Below, in pieces: positions 44,051 to 54,177 of a stretch of DNA of 64,000 bases (positions are counted from its first letter, which is position 1; every line of letters begins with the position of its first letter). Position numbers and translations under genes: made by a program. The DNA lies in the NCBI RefSeq assembly GCF_000092045.1, contig NC_007761.1:2049001-2113000 (forward strand), read 5' to 3'. The stretch comes from Rhizobium etli CFN 42. Lineage in GTDB: Bacteria; Pseudomonadota; Alphaproteobacteria; Rhizobiales; Rhizobiaceae. The notes under the pieces are model-generated. The model made no database searches. It saw only the letters and a program-made list of their open reading frames with translations, and had not been told where the DNA came from.

Positions 44051-45999
44051 ACACCATGACAATTGCCACGGATACCGCCGCGGTCCATCCCCTCATCACT
44101 ATCCAGCACGAGGATGAGAGCATTGCGCTCAACCGGCTGGTCTCGAGCGCGGGCAACGTGCGGCGCGTGAACGCGACGGCAGGCCTGTCGGAGCTCGCCG
44201 ACAGCATCGAGGCCCACGGCCTCATCCACAAACTCACCGTGCGCAAGGGCAAGAAGGGCAGGTACGAGGTGATTGCGGGGTCGCGCCGCCTTGGGGCGCT
44301 GCGGCTGCTCGCCAAGGAGGGGCGGCTGGCGGAGGATGCGCCTATTCCCTGTACCCTGCGCAACGGGGAGGACGTGACGGAACTGTCGCTGGCTGAGAAT
44401 GTGCAGCGCGAAGCCATGCACGTCGTCGATGAAATAGTTGCCTTCCGGGACTTGGCCGAAGGCGGCATGGCCCCGGAGAGCATCGCGGCGCGGTTTGGCC
44501 AGTCGGTCATCACCGTGCGCCAGCGATTGAAGCTTGCCAACCTCTCCCCGAAGGTGCTGGACGTGCTGCGCGAGGATGGCATGAGCCTTGAGCAGGCGCG
44601 GGCGCTGGCCCTTAGCGACAGCCACGAGGAGCAGGAGCGGGTCTGGTTCGAGACGGTCTCGTATAACCGCGACCCGCGCAGCCTGCGGGCGATGCTGACC
44701 CGCGAGCATGTGCGCAGTAGCGACCGGCTGGCCCGGCTGGTGGGATTGGAAGCTTATGAGGCGGCGGGCGGCGGCATCGTGCGTGACCTGTTCAACGAGG
44801 ACAGCGGCATCTTCCTCACCGACCAGCCGTTGCTGGTCCGGCTGGCGATGGAGGTCTTGGAGCGGGCGGCGGAACCCCTCAAAATCGAGGGGTGGGGCTG
44901 GGTCGAAACCTCGCTTGACGCCTCGGTGGCCTATGGCGGCGTTTACGGGCGCATCTACCCGCAGACCCGCGACCTGACCGACGACGAGCAGGCCGAGCTT
45001 GCCGCGCTGGGCGAGAGCTTTGACGAGATGCAGGCGCAGTTGGAGGGGTATGAAGAAGCCGACCCGGCGATTGAGGCCGACAAGATGCGGCTGGCCGAGA
45101 TCGAAGGGCGCATCAGAGCAATCCAGAGCGGCACCAAGACCTACGACCCACGGGAACAGGCACTGGCCGGGTGCAAGGTCTATGTCGACCAGTTCGGCGC
45201 GGTGCAGGTGGGCAGAGGTTATGTGAAGGCCGAGGGCCGCGAGGCGTTGGAGCAGTTGCGGCGCGGGGAGGCGGGGAATGAAGAGGATGGCGAGGTGCCT
45301 GCCGCGTCTGCCCCGGAGCCGGAAGCGGGCTATTCCGCCGCACTGGTGGAGGAACTGACCGCCATCCGCACCGCCGCCATGCGGGTCGAACTGGCCAACC
45401 GTCCTGCGGTGGCGCTGGCCGCGTTGCTCTATCCGTTGGTGGGCCGCATCTTCCACAGCGGCTACACGAGCTATGATGCGGCGGTGGAAGTGAATGGCCA
45501 ACGCCGTGAGCTTGCCCCGTCCATCAAGGAGCCGGGGGAGGCCCGCGCGCTCTCGGCATGGCAGGCGATGAAGGAGGCATGGGGTGACATCCTTCCCGGT
45601 GCGGCTGCGGACCTCTGGACATGGCTGCTCGACCAGCCCACCGACAAGCTGCTGGAACTGCTGGCGTTCGTCACCGCCGCCAACCTCAATGGCGTGAAGG
45701 GCAAGCACGACCAGAGCCGCACACGGCTGGACAATGCCGAACAGGTGGCCGTGGCCGTGGGCCTCGACATGCGGAGCCACTGGACGGCGGACGCCACATT
45801 CCTCAACCGTCTGAGCAAGGCGGGGATTGCGGAGGTGCTGGACGAGGCCGGTTGCGCGGCACAGGTGGTGCGGGTTATCGAGAAGGCCCCAAAAGCCGAG
45901 GCGGTGGCCGAAGCTGAAAAGCAGCTTGCGGGCAAAGGATGGCTCCCGGTGCACTTGCGCAGCGAAGGGCATGGCGCTTTGCCGGAAGCTTCGGTATAG
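44047..45999 (+). CDS. large ParB/RepB-like protein
   Basis: A protein of 650 residues from ATG 44047 (GAAGGAAAAGACCT upstream). Residues ~30-120 are a ParB/Srx-type domain (LADSIEAHGLIHKLTVRKG, YEVIAGSRRLGALRLL) with LAENVQREAMHV, the ENxQR motif. A KorB-like helix-turn-helix follows (ESIAARFGQSVITVRQRLKL). The remaining ~400 residues are Glu/Ala-rich and helical. No ParA is nearby, so it is more likely an island regulator or nuclease-type ParB than a partition protein. Confidence 0.8.
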   Translation: MNTMTIATDTAAVHPLITIQHEDESIALNRLVSSAGNVRRVNATAGLSELADSIEAHGLIHKLTVRKGKKGRYEVIAGSRRLGALRLLAKEGRLAEDAPIPCTLRNGEDVTELSLAENVQREAMHVVDEIVAFRDLAEGGMAPESIAARFGQSVITVRQRLKLANLSPKVLDVLREDGMSLEQARALALSDSHEEQERVWFETVSYNRDPRSLRAMLTREHVRSSDRLARLVGLEAYEAAGGGIVRDLFNEDSGIFLTDQPLLVRLAMEVLERAAEPLKIEGWGWVETSLDASVAYGGVYGRIYPQTRDLTDDEQAELAALGESFDEMQAQLEGYEEADPAIEADKMRLAEIEGRIRAIQSGTKTYDPREQALAGCKVYVDQFGAVQVGRGYVKAEGREALEQLRRGEAGNEEDGEVPAASAPEPEAGYSAALVEELTAIRTAAMRVELANRPAVALAALLYPLVGRIFHSGYTSYDAAVEVNGQRRELAPSIKEPGEARALSAWQAMKEAWGDILPGAAADLWTWLLDQPTDKLLELLAFVTAANLNGVKGKHDQSRTRLDNAEQVAVAVGLDMRSHWTADATFLNRLSKAGIAEVLDEAGCAAQVVRVIEKAPKAEAVAEAEKQLAGKGWLPVHLRSEGHGALPEASV

Positions 46000-46022
46000 C
46001 CCCCTGAGCGATACCGACTACC

Positions 46023-46050
46023 AAGCCCGGGCCAGCATCCGGGCTTTTTT
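46023..46050 (+). terminator. terminator after the ParB-like gene
   Basis: AAGCCCGG / CCGGGCTT stem with an 8-nt loop and a following T6 run, 24 bp after the stop codon. Confidence 0.85.
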
Positions 46051-46295
46051 GCTACCCGGCGCGGAGCCTGATGCCTATCTCCGCCGGGTTCGGCCTGGCC
46101 AAGCCAACGGCGAGGAGGAGCCCGTGGCCGCTTTCCCTCGCGCTCCCCACCCACCCGGTCTGCCGGAGGGCCCCTGCAATCAGCCCCGCAAGAGCTTATA
46201 TGTAGATATCTCTTGCCATGCATCTCGAGTTCCCTATATGTTCTTAAGGAATCGTTCAGGATTCACCGAGTATTATCGTTTTTCCACAGGAGAAC

Positions 46296-47098
46296 ATGCC
46301 ATGCGTGATGTTCCTTGGCCACGATAATCGTGGTATTGAGAGGCCCTCTTCTTGGGGGCCTCTCTTGTTTCTCGAATTTTTTAAAGAATACCCTGCGCTT
46401 GTTTCTCTTTTGGCAGTAGCGGCTGGATGGTTTGCAACGCGACGTGGTCAGATACACGGCGACCGCGCGAAACATAGCCATAGCTATCTGGGTATTCTTG
46501 ATAGGTCAGAATATCTCGGTGCCCTTAAGACAATCAGCACTTTGCTGGATAAAGGTACCTACTATATCGAGGCGGATTATCCCGAAGATCAGCAAAACAG
46601 ATATTCGCAAGCTATATGGGATTGTTCCAGACTATGGAGAAGGCGGCAATCGACATCGACATGGGATATATCTCTGAGGAGTACTTCTATAAGAAGTACA
46701 GGACCTTAACTGAGCGATTGTTCTGGGTCTCGCACCTCTTTATCAACAAGATTCGTCAGGAAAAAAACTCCGGAACGATCTATAAGAATTTTGAAGCGCT
46801 TTACATTCGCATTCATTTCAAGCGAAAGCCCTTTACCTTGATGCTGTTGGAGTATTTCAAGGTCTGCCCGAATTTCAAAGCGAGTTCGGCCTTCTTTGCC
46901 GCGCATCTGAGGACCCTCGACAAAAACTTTTGGGGCTTTTTCTTTGAAGTTTGTCGCTATCGCTCGTTGCCAGGGAAGATTGAGTATGTCGAGCGCGATG
47001 ACAAGCCGCTCTTTCGGCGACGCATTCGGCAATTCAGGCTTTTTGAGGTTGCCGTCGCTGCAGCAATTATCTTGCTGATTGTGCGACTCGAGATTTGA
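46296..47098 (+). pseudogene. frameshifted membrane-anchored gene (DUF4760-like)
   Basis: The first frame carries a hydrophobic anchor (YPALVSLLAVAAGWFATRRG) then DRSEYLGALKTISTLLDKGT. The second, starting near 46600, continues MEKAAIDIDMGYISEEYFYK and KYRTLTERLFWVSHLF, and ends in another hydrophobic segment. The order 'membrane helix, long helical part, G.ide.....yr' resembles DUF4760 proteins. The frame change lies around 46590-46620. A hairpin GAGAGGCC/GGCCTCTC (46338-46364) lies at the 5' end, so the true start is unclear and could be a TTG near 46366. Confidence 0.4.
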
Positions 47099-47192
47099 TT
47101 TTGTTTTCCCACTGATCGATAGGGTGACACTCGGTTCATTATTGGCTTGGCTCTCCTCGCGCTCGCTTACCACCCTTTCATGCAGCAAGCAT

Positions 47193-47588
47193 TCAGAAGA
47201 ACCCGCTCGCACCGTTCATGATCGTCCCAACAATGGCAAGCGCCGGTCCAACAATATTGACCGCAAGCGCGTCCTTCTCGATCTGACCGGCTTCTTCCAA
47301 TTCTTCTGGCGTGGGCTGATAGGACGCTCCGCCGATTTTACGATTCTTTTCTAGCCACGACTTATAACCGCCAGCGCGAATGACGGGCCGGGCAATCGTG
47401 AATACGCCGAGGCTCGCCATCACCGCACCTGCCAACGCAAGTTTCGAGCTGAGAGCCGGCGCGAAACCGGACAGTCTGCAAACGATCTCCAAGAGAACGA
47501 CGGCCGCCACCCATAATCCCAGGCCGGACCATGGATGAAACGCCCATTTGCCCTTACCTTCGAAATATTCAAGCACTGACATTCGCAT
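47193..47588 (-). CDS. hypothetical membrane protein
   Basis: A protein of 131 residues with three hydrophobic segments (LGLWVAAVVLLEIVCRLSGF, LALAGAVMASLGVFTIARP and a C-terminal VNIVGPALAIVGTIMNG). GGAAATGCG lies before the ATG. No family recognised. Same strand as the GGDEF gene but 59 bp upstream-to-downstream apart; co-transcription is possible. Confidence 0.55.
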   Translation of the reverse strand: MRMSVLEYFEGKGKWAFHPWSGLGLWVAAVVLLEIVCRLSGFAPALSSKLALAGAVMASLGVFTIARPVIRAGGYKSWLEKNRKIGGASYQPTPEELEEAGQIEKDALAVNIVGPALAIVGTIMNGASGFF

Positions 47589-47647
47589 TTCCTTTCATTG
47601 AGATAGCATAGATCGGATCTCGGGACCTGGCCCCAATTCATGTCAAT

Positions 47648-49456
47648 CTAACGGGCCGAGGATCCTGCCACCCGGTTGCCGGCCCCTTCGCCTGAACAAA
47701 TCACCTTGTTTCGACCGGCGCCTTTAGCCTGGTAAACAGCACGGTCCGCTTGATGAAGCAGGTTGTCGGAGTCATTCAGCTCGGTCCAGTCGAGCGAAAT
47801 CGCACCGATGCTCACCGAGACAACCCGGAAGGCACTGCCGCCATGCTCGATCCTCAGATCGAGGACAGCTTCCCTGATCCGCTCGGCAACCATCATCGCT
47901 CCCGCGACGTCGGTGTCGGGAAGAAGAGTGACGAATTCTTCGCCGCCATACCGTGCCGCAAGGTCATGGGGTCGTCTGGCAGCGTCTTTGATAACCGCGC
48001 CGACCCTTTTCAAGCATTCGTCACCGGCCGGATGACCGTAGAGATCATTGTATGGCTTGAACCAGTCGACGTCGATCATCAGAAGGGCGAGGGCTCGTTT
48101 GTCCCGGCGCGCGTGGTTATGCTCGCGCAGAAGAGCGGCATCGAAGCACCGCCGGTTTGACAGGCCCGTCAGGTCGTCCTGTTCCGCCAGAGCCAACAAA
48201 CGCGTATTTGCCTGGTGGAGTTGGTCCTCAATCGCCTTTCGTGAAGACACATCCCTCAAGGTTCCGATAATGCCGTCGGAATCTCCTGTCAGGTTGTTGC
48301 GGAGCGCCTTCAACTGGGCTTCAGCCCATATCCAATGACCGTCGCGATGCTGGATCCGGTTCGTTATCGAACGCCGCTCCGAGGTGCCGTCGAGCAGGGC
48401 TCGAAACGCGAGCGTGACAAACGGCTCGTCTTCGGGGTGTATCAACTCCGCCGGAGATCTTCCGATAAGATCAGCCGGCTCGTACCCCAGAATTTCCCGG
48501 CACGCGGGGGAGACGTAGCGGCGCACAAGATTGCGATCGAGCTGGAACACCATGTCGGTGCTGTGGTCGGCGAGCAGACGATAGCGAGCCTCGCTTTCCC
48601 TCAGTCGTTCCTCGGCCATGACGCGCTCGTGAATATCGCGGCCGACGGAATGAATGACCGTCACCCGTCCATCGGCGTCTTTGAGAGCGCGGTTCGTCCA
48701 GGCAAACCAGCGCGTCTCGCCATCAGGCATCAAGATCCGATTCTCGTTGTCGACACAGTCGCCATTCGCGCAGCCGGCCTTCAGGTGCCGGGCGACCTCG
48801 GCGTAATCGTCTTCGGGCACGAAATCGAACAGGCTTGCGCCCACCATGTCTTCCGGCCGTTTCCCGTGACAGCGAGCATAGGCGTGGTTGACGAACTCGA
48901 GCGTACCGTCCTCGCGTGCCAGCGACACAAGTTCCGATTGGCTCTCCACGAGTTCGCGGTATCGGGCCTCGCTGGCCGCCAGTTGCCGCTTCGTCGCCTT
49001 AAGTGCCGTTACGTCCGTGATCACGGCCAAGGAGATCGATTCCTGGATCGATTCGTCGAACTCCAAAACTGCCGATAATTGAACGTCGACGATCCGACCG
49101 TCCTTGCAGACCATCTGGTATTGCACGTCATCACAGCGTCCGGTCCTGAAGAAGTCGGGCAGCACGTTGGTGACGGCATGAAGCCGTGACTCCGGCGTCA
49201 GAAATTCGGACGAGCGCCTGCCGATAACCTCGTCACGCGTATAGCCCAGTTTGGTCAGCCAGGCGTCGCTGACGGAGATGAGGCGGCCTTGGCCGTCAAT
49301 GGAATGGAGCATCGCCGGCGTGACCCTCATGCGATGTTCGAGCTCTTCGCGGGCGTCCTGCAATTTAATTTCGGTCTTCTTTTGAGGTGCTTTGGTCACG
49401 CGGTCTTGATCTCTTGACGCCGGTTGGTGTCCCGGCCGCACATCCTGACGAGGCAA
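47648..49456 (-). CDS. PAS-PAS-PAS-GGDEF diguanylate cyclase
   Basis: About 600 residues. Three PAS/PAC units follow one another (AWLTKLGYTRDEVIGRRSSE, YARCHGKRPEDMVGASLFDF, REILGYEPADLIGRSPAELI). The C-terminal ~170 residues are a GGDEF domain with intact active site YGGEEFVTLLPDTD and DDLTGLSNRRCFD. It makes cyclic di-GMP in response to signals read by the PAS domains. No membrane segment is seen. The start is uncertain: a TTG at 49456 gives the longest form, a GTG at 49399 is possible. Confidence 0.88.
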   Translation of the reverse strand: MPRQDVRPGHQPASRDQDRVTKAPQKKTEIKLQDAREELEHRMRVTPAMLHSIDGQGRLISVSDAWLTKLGYTRDEVIGRRSSEFLTPESRLHAVTNVLPDFFRTGRCDDVQYQMVCKDGRIVDVQLSAVLEFDESIQESISLAVITDVTALKATKRQLAASEARYRELVESQSELVSLAREDGTLEFVNHAYARCHGKRPEDMVGASLFDFVPEDDYAEVARHLKAGCANGDCVDNENRILMPDGETRWFAWTNRALKDADGRVTVIHSVGRDIHERVMAEERLRESEARYRLLADHSTDMVFQLDRNLVRRYVSPACREILGYEPADLIGRSPAELIHPEDEPFVTLAFRALLDGTSERRSITNRIQHRDGHWIWAEAQLKALRNNLTGDSDGIIGTLRDVSSRKAIEDQLHQANTRLLALAEQDDLTGLSNRRCFDAALLREHNHARRDKRALALLMIDVDWFKPYNDLYGHPAGDECLKRVGAVIKDAARRPHDLAARYGGEEFVTLLPDTDVAGAMMVAERIREAVLDLRIEHGGSAFRVVSVSIGAISLDWTELNDSDNLLHQADRAVYQAKGAGRNKVICSGEGAGNRVAGSSAR

Positions 49457-49670
49457 GAAGGACCGGAGCTTGTCGCTCGTTGACCCCGGCCTTCCAAACC
49501 GTAACGATTTGATTCCAGAGACATTGGCATTGGGCCATGATTAAAGGTTCCCACTTACCAGCGCGTTAGCGGATGGGCGCGAAATCACATTTCAGCGACG
49601 GGACCGAGTGCTCAGGCGTGGACATGGCGCCACAACGCAGGGAACAGGTCGTGACGATGGAAGAGCGATA

Positions 49671-49907
49671 TCATGCGCTCTTCGTTGAAGGTGGCTTCTC
49701 GCGAGAACCGAGAAGCTCATTGAGCCGAGCTGCAATCGCCTCATCTGAATTGAGCCCGCGGCTGACCAGTGCGACGGCATACTTCATTGCCGCTTCGCCG
49801 AGTGCGCTTTCGACCTCCACATGATTGCGCTGCGCCCACCGGCCGACCGTCGTCGTGATGAGATCGAATTCGGCATCTGTGAACGACACCATTTCAAACG
49901 GAAACAT
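49671..49907 (-). CDS. hypothetical small helical protein
   Basis: A protein of 78 residues from ATG 49907 (GGGGAGAG upstream): FTDAEFDLITTTVGRWAQRN, HVEVESALGEAAMKYAVALV and a basic tail. It looks like a compact helical protein. No family recognised. Confidence 0.55.
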   Translation of the reverse strand: MFPFEMVSFTDAEFDLITTTVGRWAQRNHVEVESALGEAAMKYAVALVSRGLNSDEAIAARLNELLGSREKPPSTKSA

Positions 49908-50071
49908 GACGCTCTCCCCAGAGAGGGAGCGGCTTTGTGTCGCCCGCGTTGGAGGAGGACCGACATTCCGCCCCATACTGCTGGCAATAGCGGAAAACTG
50001 CCCTCCGTAATAGGGTCAAGATGCGGGAGAGCTCTGTTCATATAAAGCACGACGTCGCCCCGGTCCCGGGT

Positions 50072-50368
50072 TCAGTCGATGACGTCGATTACCTCGTAGC
50101 TTTTCACGAACGAGCCCAAGTCGCTGTTCAGCAGCGCCAGGATGCTCGCTTTCGAAATGGGGAGGGTTTCGATCTTCTCCAGTCGCATGGGCGACCATTT
50201 GCAGCCCGGCTCACTTTCGACGTCGCGTCGCAATTCGAGAAGATCGTGGCGCGCACTTTCTGCGTCATCGAAGAAGATGCCTGGGATGCCTGTATAGGCC
50301 CAGCGATCGTCACAGGGGTCGTTGACCAGGCTATAGGTATAAAAGGTAAAGGACGGGCTCTCCGGCAT
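50072..50368 (-). CDS. hypothetical small protein
   Basis: A protein of 98 residues: SFTFYTYSLVNDPCDDRWAY, FFDDAESARHDLLELRRDVE and SKASILALLNSDLGSFVKSY. GGAGATAAG lies upstream of the ATG. The mixed alpha/beta pattern is plausible, with no family recognised. Confidence 0.55.
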   Translation of the reverse strand: MPESPSFTFYTYSLVNDPCDDRWAYTGIPGIFFDDAESARHDLLELRRDVESEPGCKWSPMRLEKIETLPISKASILALLNSDLGSFVKSYEVIDVID

Positions 50369-50515
50369 TCTTATCTCCTTTTCTAATGTCTATCGCACCA
50401 GACATGACCTGCATTCCGGCCAAACTGCTACTCGCAAAAGTGTTAGCTGACGGTCAATTGCAGGATCCTGCAAAGAATGGCGGGGCCTTCCGTTTAGCTC
50501 GGCCGACCAAATAAA

Positions 50516-50560
50516 GCTTTGAGAGCTTTCGCGCACCCGACGCGACGCGTTCCTTCGAAG
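50516..50560. repeat. degenerate att-like repeat, left copy
   Basis: GCTTTGAGAGCTTTCGCGCA, continuing CCCGACGCGA, then TTCCTTCGAAG. This matches 54165-54222 with an internal deletion of about 12 bp. It lies 158 bp before the nuclease-STAND gene; the right copy lies 333 bp after it. Confidence 0.55.
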
Positions 50561-50718
50561 ACGAATTATGGCGGTGAGTTGCGATGCCGCCAAATCTGAG
50601 GCCGGGTGTCTTCTCGCTATCGGCGAGAGCTCAATTTCTTGCTTTATGACGGCGCCCGCGGTTGCGGTATGTGCTTAAAGAATTGCGAGGAAAGGTAAAG
50701 TAGACATATAGATTGTGC

Positions 50719-53700
50719 ATGGACTTTATCGACAAGCAAATAGCGCCGCCAAAATCCTGGGAGAAATTCGAGGAGCTGACGCGAGCGTTGTTTGGAAAGA
50801 TCTGGCTTGATCCGGTCGCTCAGAAAAACGGCAGAACCGGTCAGAAGCAGCACGGCGTAGATGTGTATGGATCGCCGCCGGATCGCCCCGGTGCCTTCCG
50901 CGGGGTGCAGTGCAAGGGAAAAGAGGGCAACTACGGCGCGAAAGCGACCATAGATGAGTTTGATGCGGAGCTTGCTAAGGCTGAGAAATTTGAGCCGGGT
51001 CTGACGCATTGGACATTCGCAACGACTGCGCCCAATGACGCAACGTTGCAGCGTCACGCCCGCATTGTTTCGGAACAGCGTGTGCGAGAAGGGCGGTTCC
51101 CGGTGGTCGCTGTGGGTTGGGAGACAATCCAGGCGATCATGTCAGGTCATAGCGATATCATCGAGCAATTCTATCCTGAACATTCCGGCGACCTGCCCGC
51201 AGTCTTAGCTGCGCTGAAGGCCCTTCCCAAGCCGGACGAACTCGAAGCCATCAAGATCGCTCTGCGCTCAGTCGCCAAACACGAGGTGACTGCTGTCCTC
51301 GGCTCCAACTGGTCAGAAGTCCGCTTTGAGACCGCCCGCAACCTCGGCCCAGCACTCATGGGGCGACCGCTCGGACCGGCCGATGTGGCGGCCTGTCCAC
51401 TCTTGCCCGAGGTAGCCGAGCTTCTGGCTGATCTTGAGCGCGCCTGGTCTGCGCGACTTTCCGGAGTCGCCGGCGCGGGCAAGTCGATCTGCATGCTTCA
51501 AGCGGCGCGTCACCTTCATGCCAAAGGCTGGCGCGTGCTACGGCTAGACGACCCGATGGCAGAGAGCATTCCCGCGATCGAAGCAAGCACGCCGACGCTG
51601 TTGATCGTTGATGACGCGCATCTCGCTCGACCGGCCTTCGTGCGCCGTCTTGAGGAGCAGGCGACTGCAACGTGCCGTGTGCTGAGTGGGCATACGATCG
51701 GGGAGGGCAGGGAGAACACGCCGGGCACAATCCAACTTGATGCGAAGCGTGCAGTTCGCGTGATCGCGGACGGCCTTCGAGCGGTCCCTGATGTGACGCT
51801 CGAAGCTGTACGTCGGGCCGATGATCACGTCGGGCACAGGCCCGGAGACGAACGTCTTGAGCAACGGCTGGATCACGCAGCCGAGGTGGCGCTGTTTCCA
51901 TGGCAGTTCTGTTTCATCCTTGGCGGCGGCTGGCGTCGAGCGAGCGCGCTCGCCAGTTCCGCCCGAGCTGCCGGTTTTGATCTTGTTCTCGCAGCGGTGG
52001 CCATACGACAGCTTGGAACCCGAGACGCCCGATGTTCAGAAACGGCACTTGTGAATTTCATAGGAGATACGGTTTCGGCCAGCGAGCTTGGTCCGGCGAT
52101 AGAGTGGCTAGTCACTCAGAGGCTCCTCCTGGCACGGGATGACCTGCGCTGCCCGCATCAGCGGCTTGCAAGCGTCCTTCTTACCAAAGTGCTTGAGGGG
52201 CAGAGCGCTCTGGGCCGCAAGGCGATAGGAACAATGCTCCACCGGCTCTTGATCAATCCCGAGGTGCCAGTCGGCGGTATCGCATTGCTCTTGAACGAGC
52301 TGTCGTTTGGCGGTGATTATGGGCGGTGGCATAAGCTTGTGGAACGCGAATGGCTGAACCCTCTTCTGGAGCGCTGTTGGGCCGCCAGCGCGCCAAATGA
52401 AATTCGTGAGGCTTGCTGGGCGCTTAACGCCTTACACGGTTATGCTGTGGACGAAATGGCAATTGTCGCTGCACATGAGGACGAATTGGCGACCTGGATC
52501 ACCAGCGCGCCGCAGGGGGCTTGCTACGCGATAGGTCAGCTGATTAATCATATCCACAATGAGGACGGTGCTCTCGGCCGCACTATCAGTGCTAAGGTCG
52601 AACCTTTGATACTTGCTCGGGCGATCAGCACGGCAGAGCCGCTTCATGCATGCGAGATCGCCAAACTGATCTCGGCGATGCGTGTCGCGGAAAATGAAGA
52701 TTGGAAGGCCGTCTATCTCAAACGAATCGACCGTTTCAAGCTGTTCGGCCTTGTTTCAAGGTGGCCGGAGGATGCGTGGCTTTCCGCCGTCGCTGATCTT
52801 TGTAAGCATTTCTGTTATTTCGAGCCTGAGTTTGGCTATCAGCTAATCGAAGCCCTCATTCCGGCGGTTGCAAAGCGGCTTCGCGGCGATCCACAATATT
52901 CATTTCGTGAGTTGGACGATATTGTCTGGCATTCACTCCGGCTCTATGACCCATTGGAGGTCTATGTCGGCAAGCTCGCACCGACACGTCGGATGCGGCA
53001 GGTCGGTCGAAAGATTTGTGCATGTTGGTCGCCTGTCGATCTCGCCGCGAAGCTGTCACAGAGTACACCGCGGAACTTTCAGTCTGCTGCAGGACTGCTG
53101 AGTTTCATACGCAAGGCGGCGCCAAAAATGTTCGAAGCAACGGTGCTCGCCCTCGATTGGAACGAGATCGATCAGCAGATCGGCGCGGGCTGGGCGGAAG
53201 AGATTGGTGACGCACGCATGTTGCTGGGTGTTGCCTGGGGTCTGCCTGCGGCGCGTCCGGCGATTGAGGCACTTGTTGCGCGCAACGAAGCCAAGATCAC
53301 CACTATGTCGGCACACCTTGCCGCGGTCGCGCCAGAGAGTGCGTTCCGTCACATCGCCAACGGCAGGAGCATCGCACTTTCCTATTCGGGGCATGTAGAA
53401 TGGCGACTCGGCGGGGCAGTGCTTATCCGTTTCATCGAGAAGAAGCGGCAACTGATCCCCGCGCTGATCGCGCCGCATCTTGGGGCCATCGCAACCGCGC
53501 TTTCGCAACAGAGTCCGACCTTTTACAACGAGGCGCTTTTATTTCTGCAGCTTATGATCGCGGTAGACTCTAACTTCCTGCAGAAAGTACTAAGACAGGT
53601 AGAGGTCGACAAAGCTACCCGCGGCTGGCGCGATGCGCTCGCTGGACGTCAGAACAATCACGTTCGGGGCGCCAAATCCGAAGCAATGCAAGTGGTGGCG

Positions 53701-53832
53701 CTCCTTATCCAGCATGCGATTGAGCGTAAGGATCCAGTGGGCGATCTGGCGCGGCAACTGCGCAAGGATTTCCCGAAATCATCAGTACCTCTTGCGGCGA
53801 CCATCGAGCCGATTGACCTTCCCGAAGGTTGA
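50719..53832 (+). CDS. nuclease-STAND NTPase (Avs-like architecture)
   Basis: A protein of 1037 residues from ATG 50719. Residues 10-150 are a restriction-endonuclease fold: SWEKFEELTRALF, GVDVYG (D48) and GVQCKGK (QCK at 64-66), as in Mrr/Cap4-type nucleases. The NTPase has Walker A GVAGAGKS (249-256) and Walker B TLLIVDDAH (293-301). The last ~600 residues are helical-repeat-like and could sense a phage product. An N-terminal nuclease, central STAND NTPase and repeat C-terminus is the Avs layout, though I cannot assign a known Avs type. Flanked by tRNA-derived repeats. Confidence 0.75.
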   Translation: MDFIDKQIAPPKSWEKFEELTRALFGKIWLDPVAQKNGRTGQKQHGVDVYGSPPDRPGAFRGVQCKGKEGNYGAKATIDEFDAELAKAEKFEPGLTHWTFATTAPNDATLQRHARIVSEQRVREGRFPVVAVGWETIQAIMSGHSDIIEQFYPEHSGDLPAVLAALKALPKPDELEAIKIALRSVAKHEVTAVLGSNWSEVRFETARNLGPALMGRPLGPADVAACPLLPEVAELLADLERAWSARLSGVAGAGKSICMLQAARHLHAKGWRVLRLDDPMAESIPAIEASTPTLLIVDDAHLARPAFVRRLEEQATATCRVLSGHTIGEGRENTPGTIQLDAKRAVRVIADGLRAVPDVTLEAVRRADDHVGHRPGDERLEQRLDHAAEVALFPWQFCFILGGGWRRASALASSARAAGFDLVLAAVAIRQLGTRDARCSETALVNFIGDTVSASELGPAIEWLVTQRLLLARDDLRCPHQRLASVLLTKVLEGQSALGRKAIGTMLHRLLINPEVPVGGIALLLNELSFGGDYGRWHKLVEREWLNPLLERCWAASAPNEIREACWALNALHGYAVDEMAIVAAHEDELATWITSAPQGACYAIGQLINHIHNEDGALGRTISAKVEPLILARAISTAEPLHACEIAKLISAMRVAENEDWKAVYLKRIDRFKLFGLVSRWPEDAWLSAVADLCKHFCYFEPEFGYQLIEALIPAVAKRLRGDPQYSFRELDDIVWHSLRLYDPLEVYVGKLAPTRRMRQVGRKICACWSPVDLAAKLSQSTPRNFQSAAGLLSFIRKAAPKMFEATVLALDWNEIDQQIGAGWAEEIGDARMLLGVAWGLPAARPAIEALVARNEAKITTMSAHLAAVAPESAFRHIANGRSIALSYSGHVEWRLGGAVLIRFIEKKRQLIPALIAPHLGAIATALSQQSPTFYNEALLFLQLMIAVDSNFLQKVLRQVEVDKATRGWRDALAGRQNNHVRGAKSEAMQVVALLIQHAIERKDPVGDLARQLRKDFPKSSVPLAATIEPIDLPEG

Positions 53833-53886
53833 TCAATGCGACGCCGAATGTGAGGTAGTTTTTAATTGGTGTTCGCAGCAAGGCGA

Positions 53887-54003
53887 GCTTCCACACCGCT
53901 GCGCCACGGTCCGCTTAGCCGGTTTCCTGCGTGAACCGTTGTCCCCCTTCAGCCCCACCGTTCTTGCTGCCCCCGGGGTGCGGACGCGGTCCTGCTGCAC
54001 GGT
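53887..54003 (+). repeat. ParB-leader repeat copy 2
   Basis: A diverged copy of 43895-44012: GCTTCCACACCGCTGCGCC, TTAGCCGGTTTCCTGC, TTGTCCCCCTTCAGCCCCAC. No ParB-like gene follows here. Confidence 0.5.
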
Positions 54004-54177
54004 CGCATTCTCAAATTGGTTTTCGTAGATGGTCTGGCGAAGCGTGCTATGTGCAAGCTGCGCCCGCGCTTCAAGTTCGGCCTCGTAAGCTTCAGGCTCG
54101 CCGATGGGGCGTGGTGACGCAAAAGTGACGCAGGAAGGTTTGGGTTGCGGGAAGGATGTATAACGCTTTGAAAAGTT

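Noticed and set aside
43530..44582. A 350-codon minus-strand frame
   Set aside because: Ser/Arg/Thr-rich shadow across the DUF2513 remnant and the start of the ParB-like gene; no family pattern.
43759..45972. A 737-codon frame on the minus strand
   Set aside because: Antisense shadow of the ParB-like gene. The plus strand has clear ENVQR and HTH motifs, while the minus frame is His/Arg/Pro-rich without structure.
44047..45999. ParB-like gene as a plasmid partition system
   Set aside because: No ParA/RepA gene, no parS-like repeats and no replication genes were found nearby.
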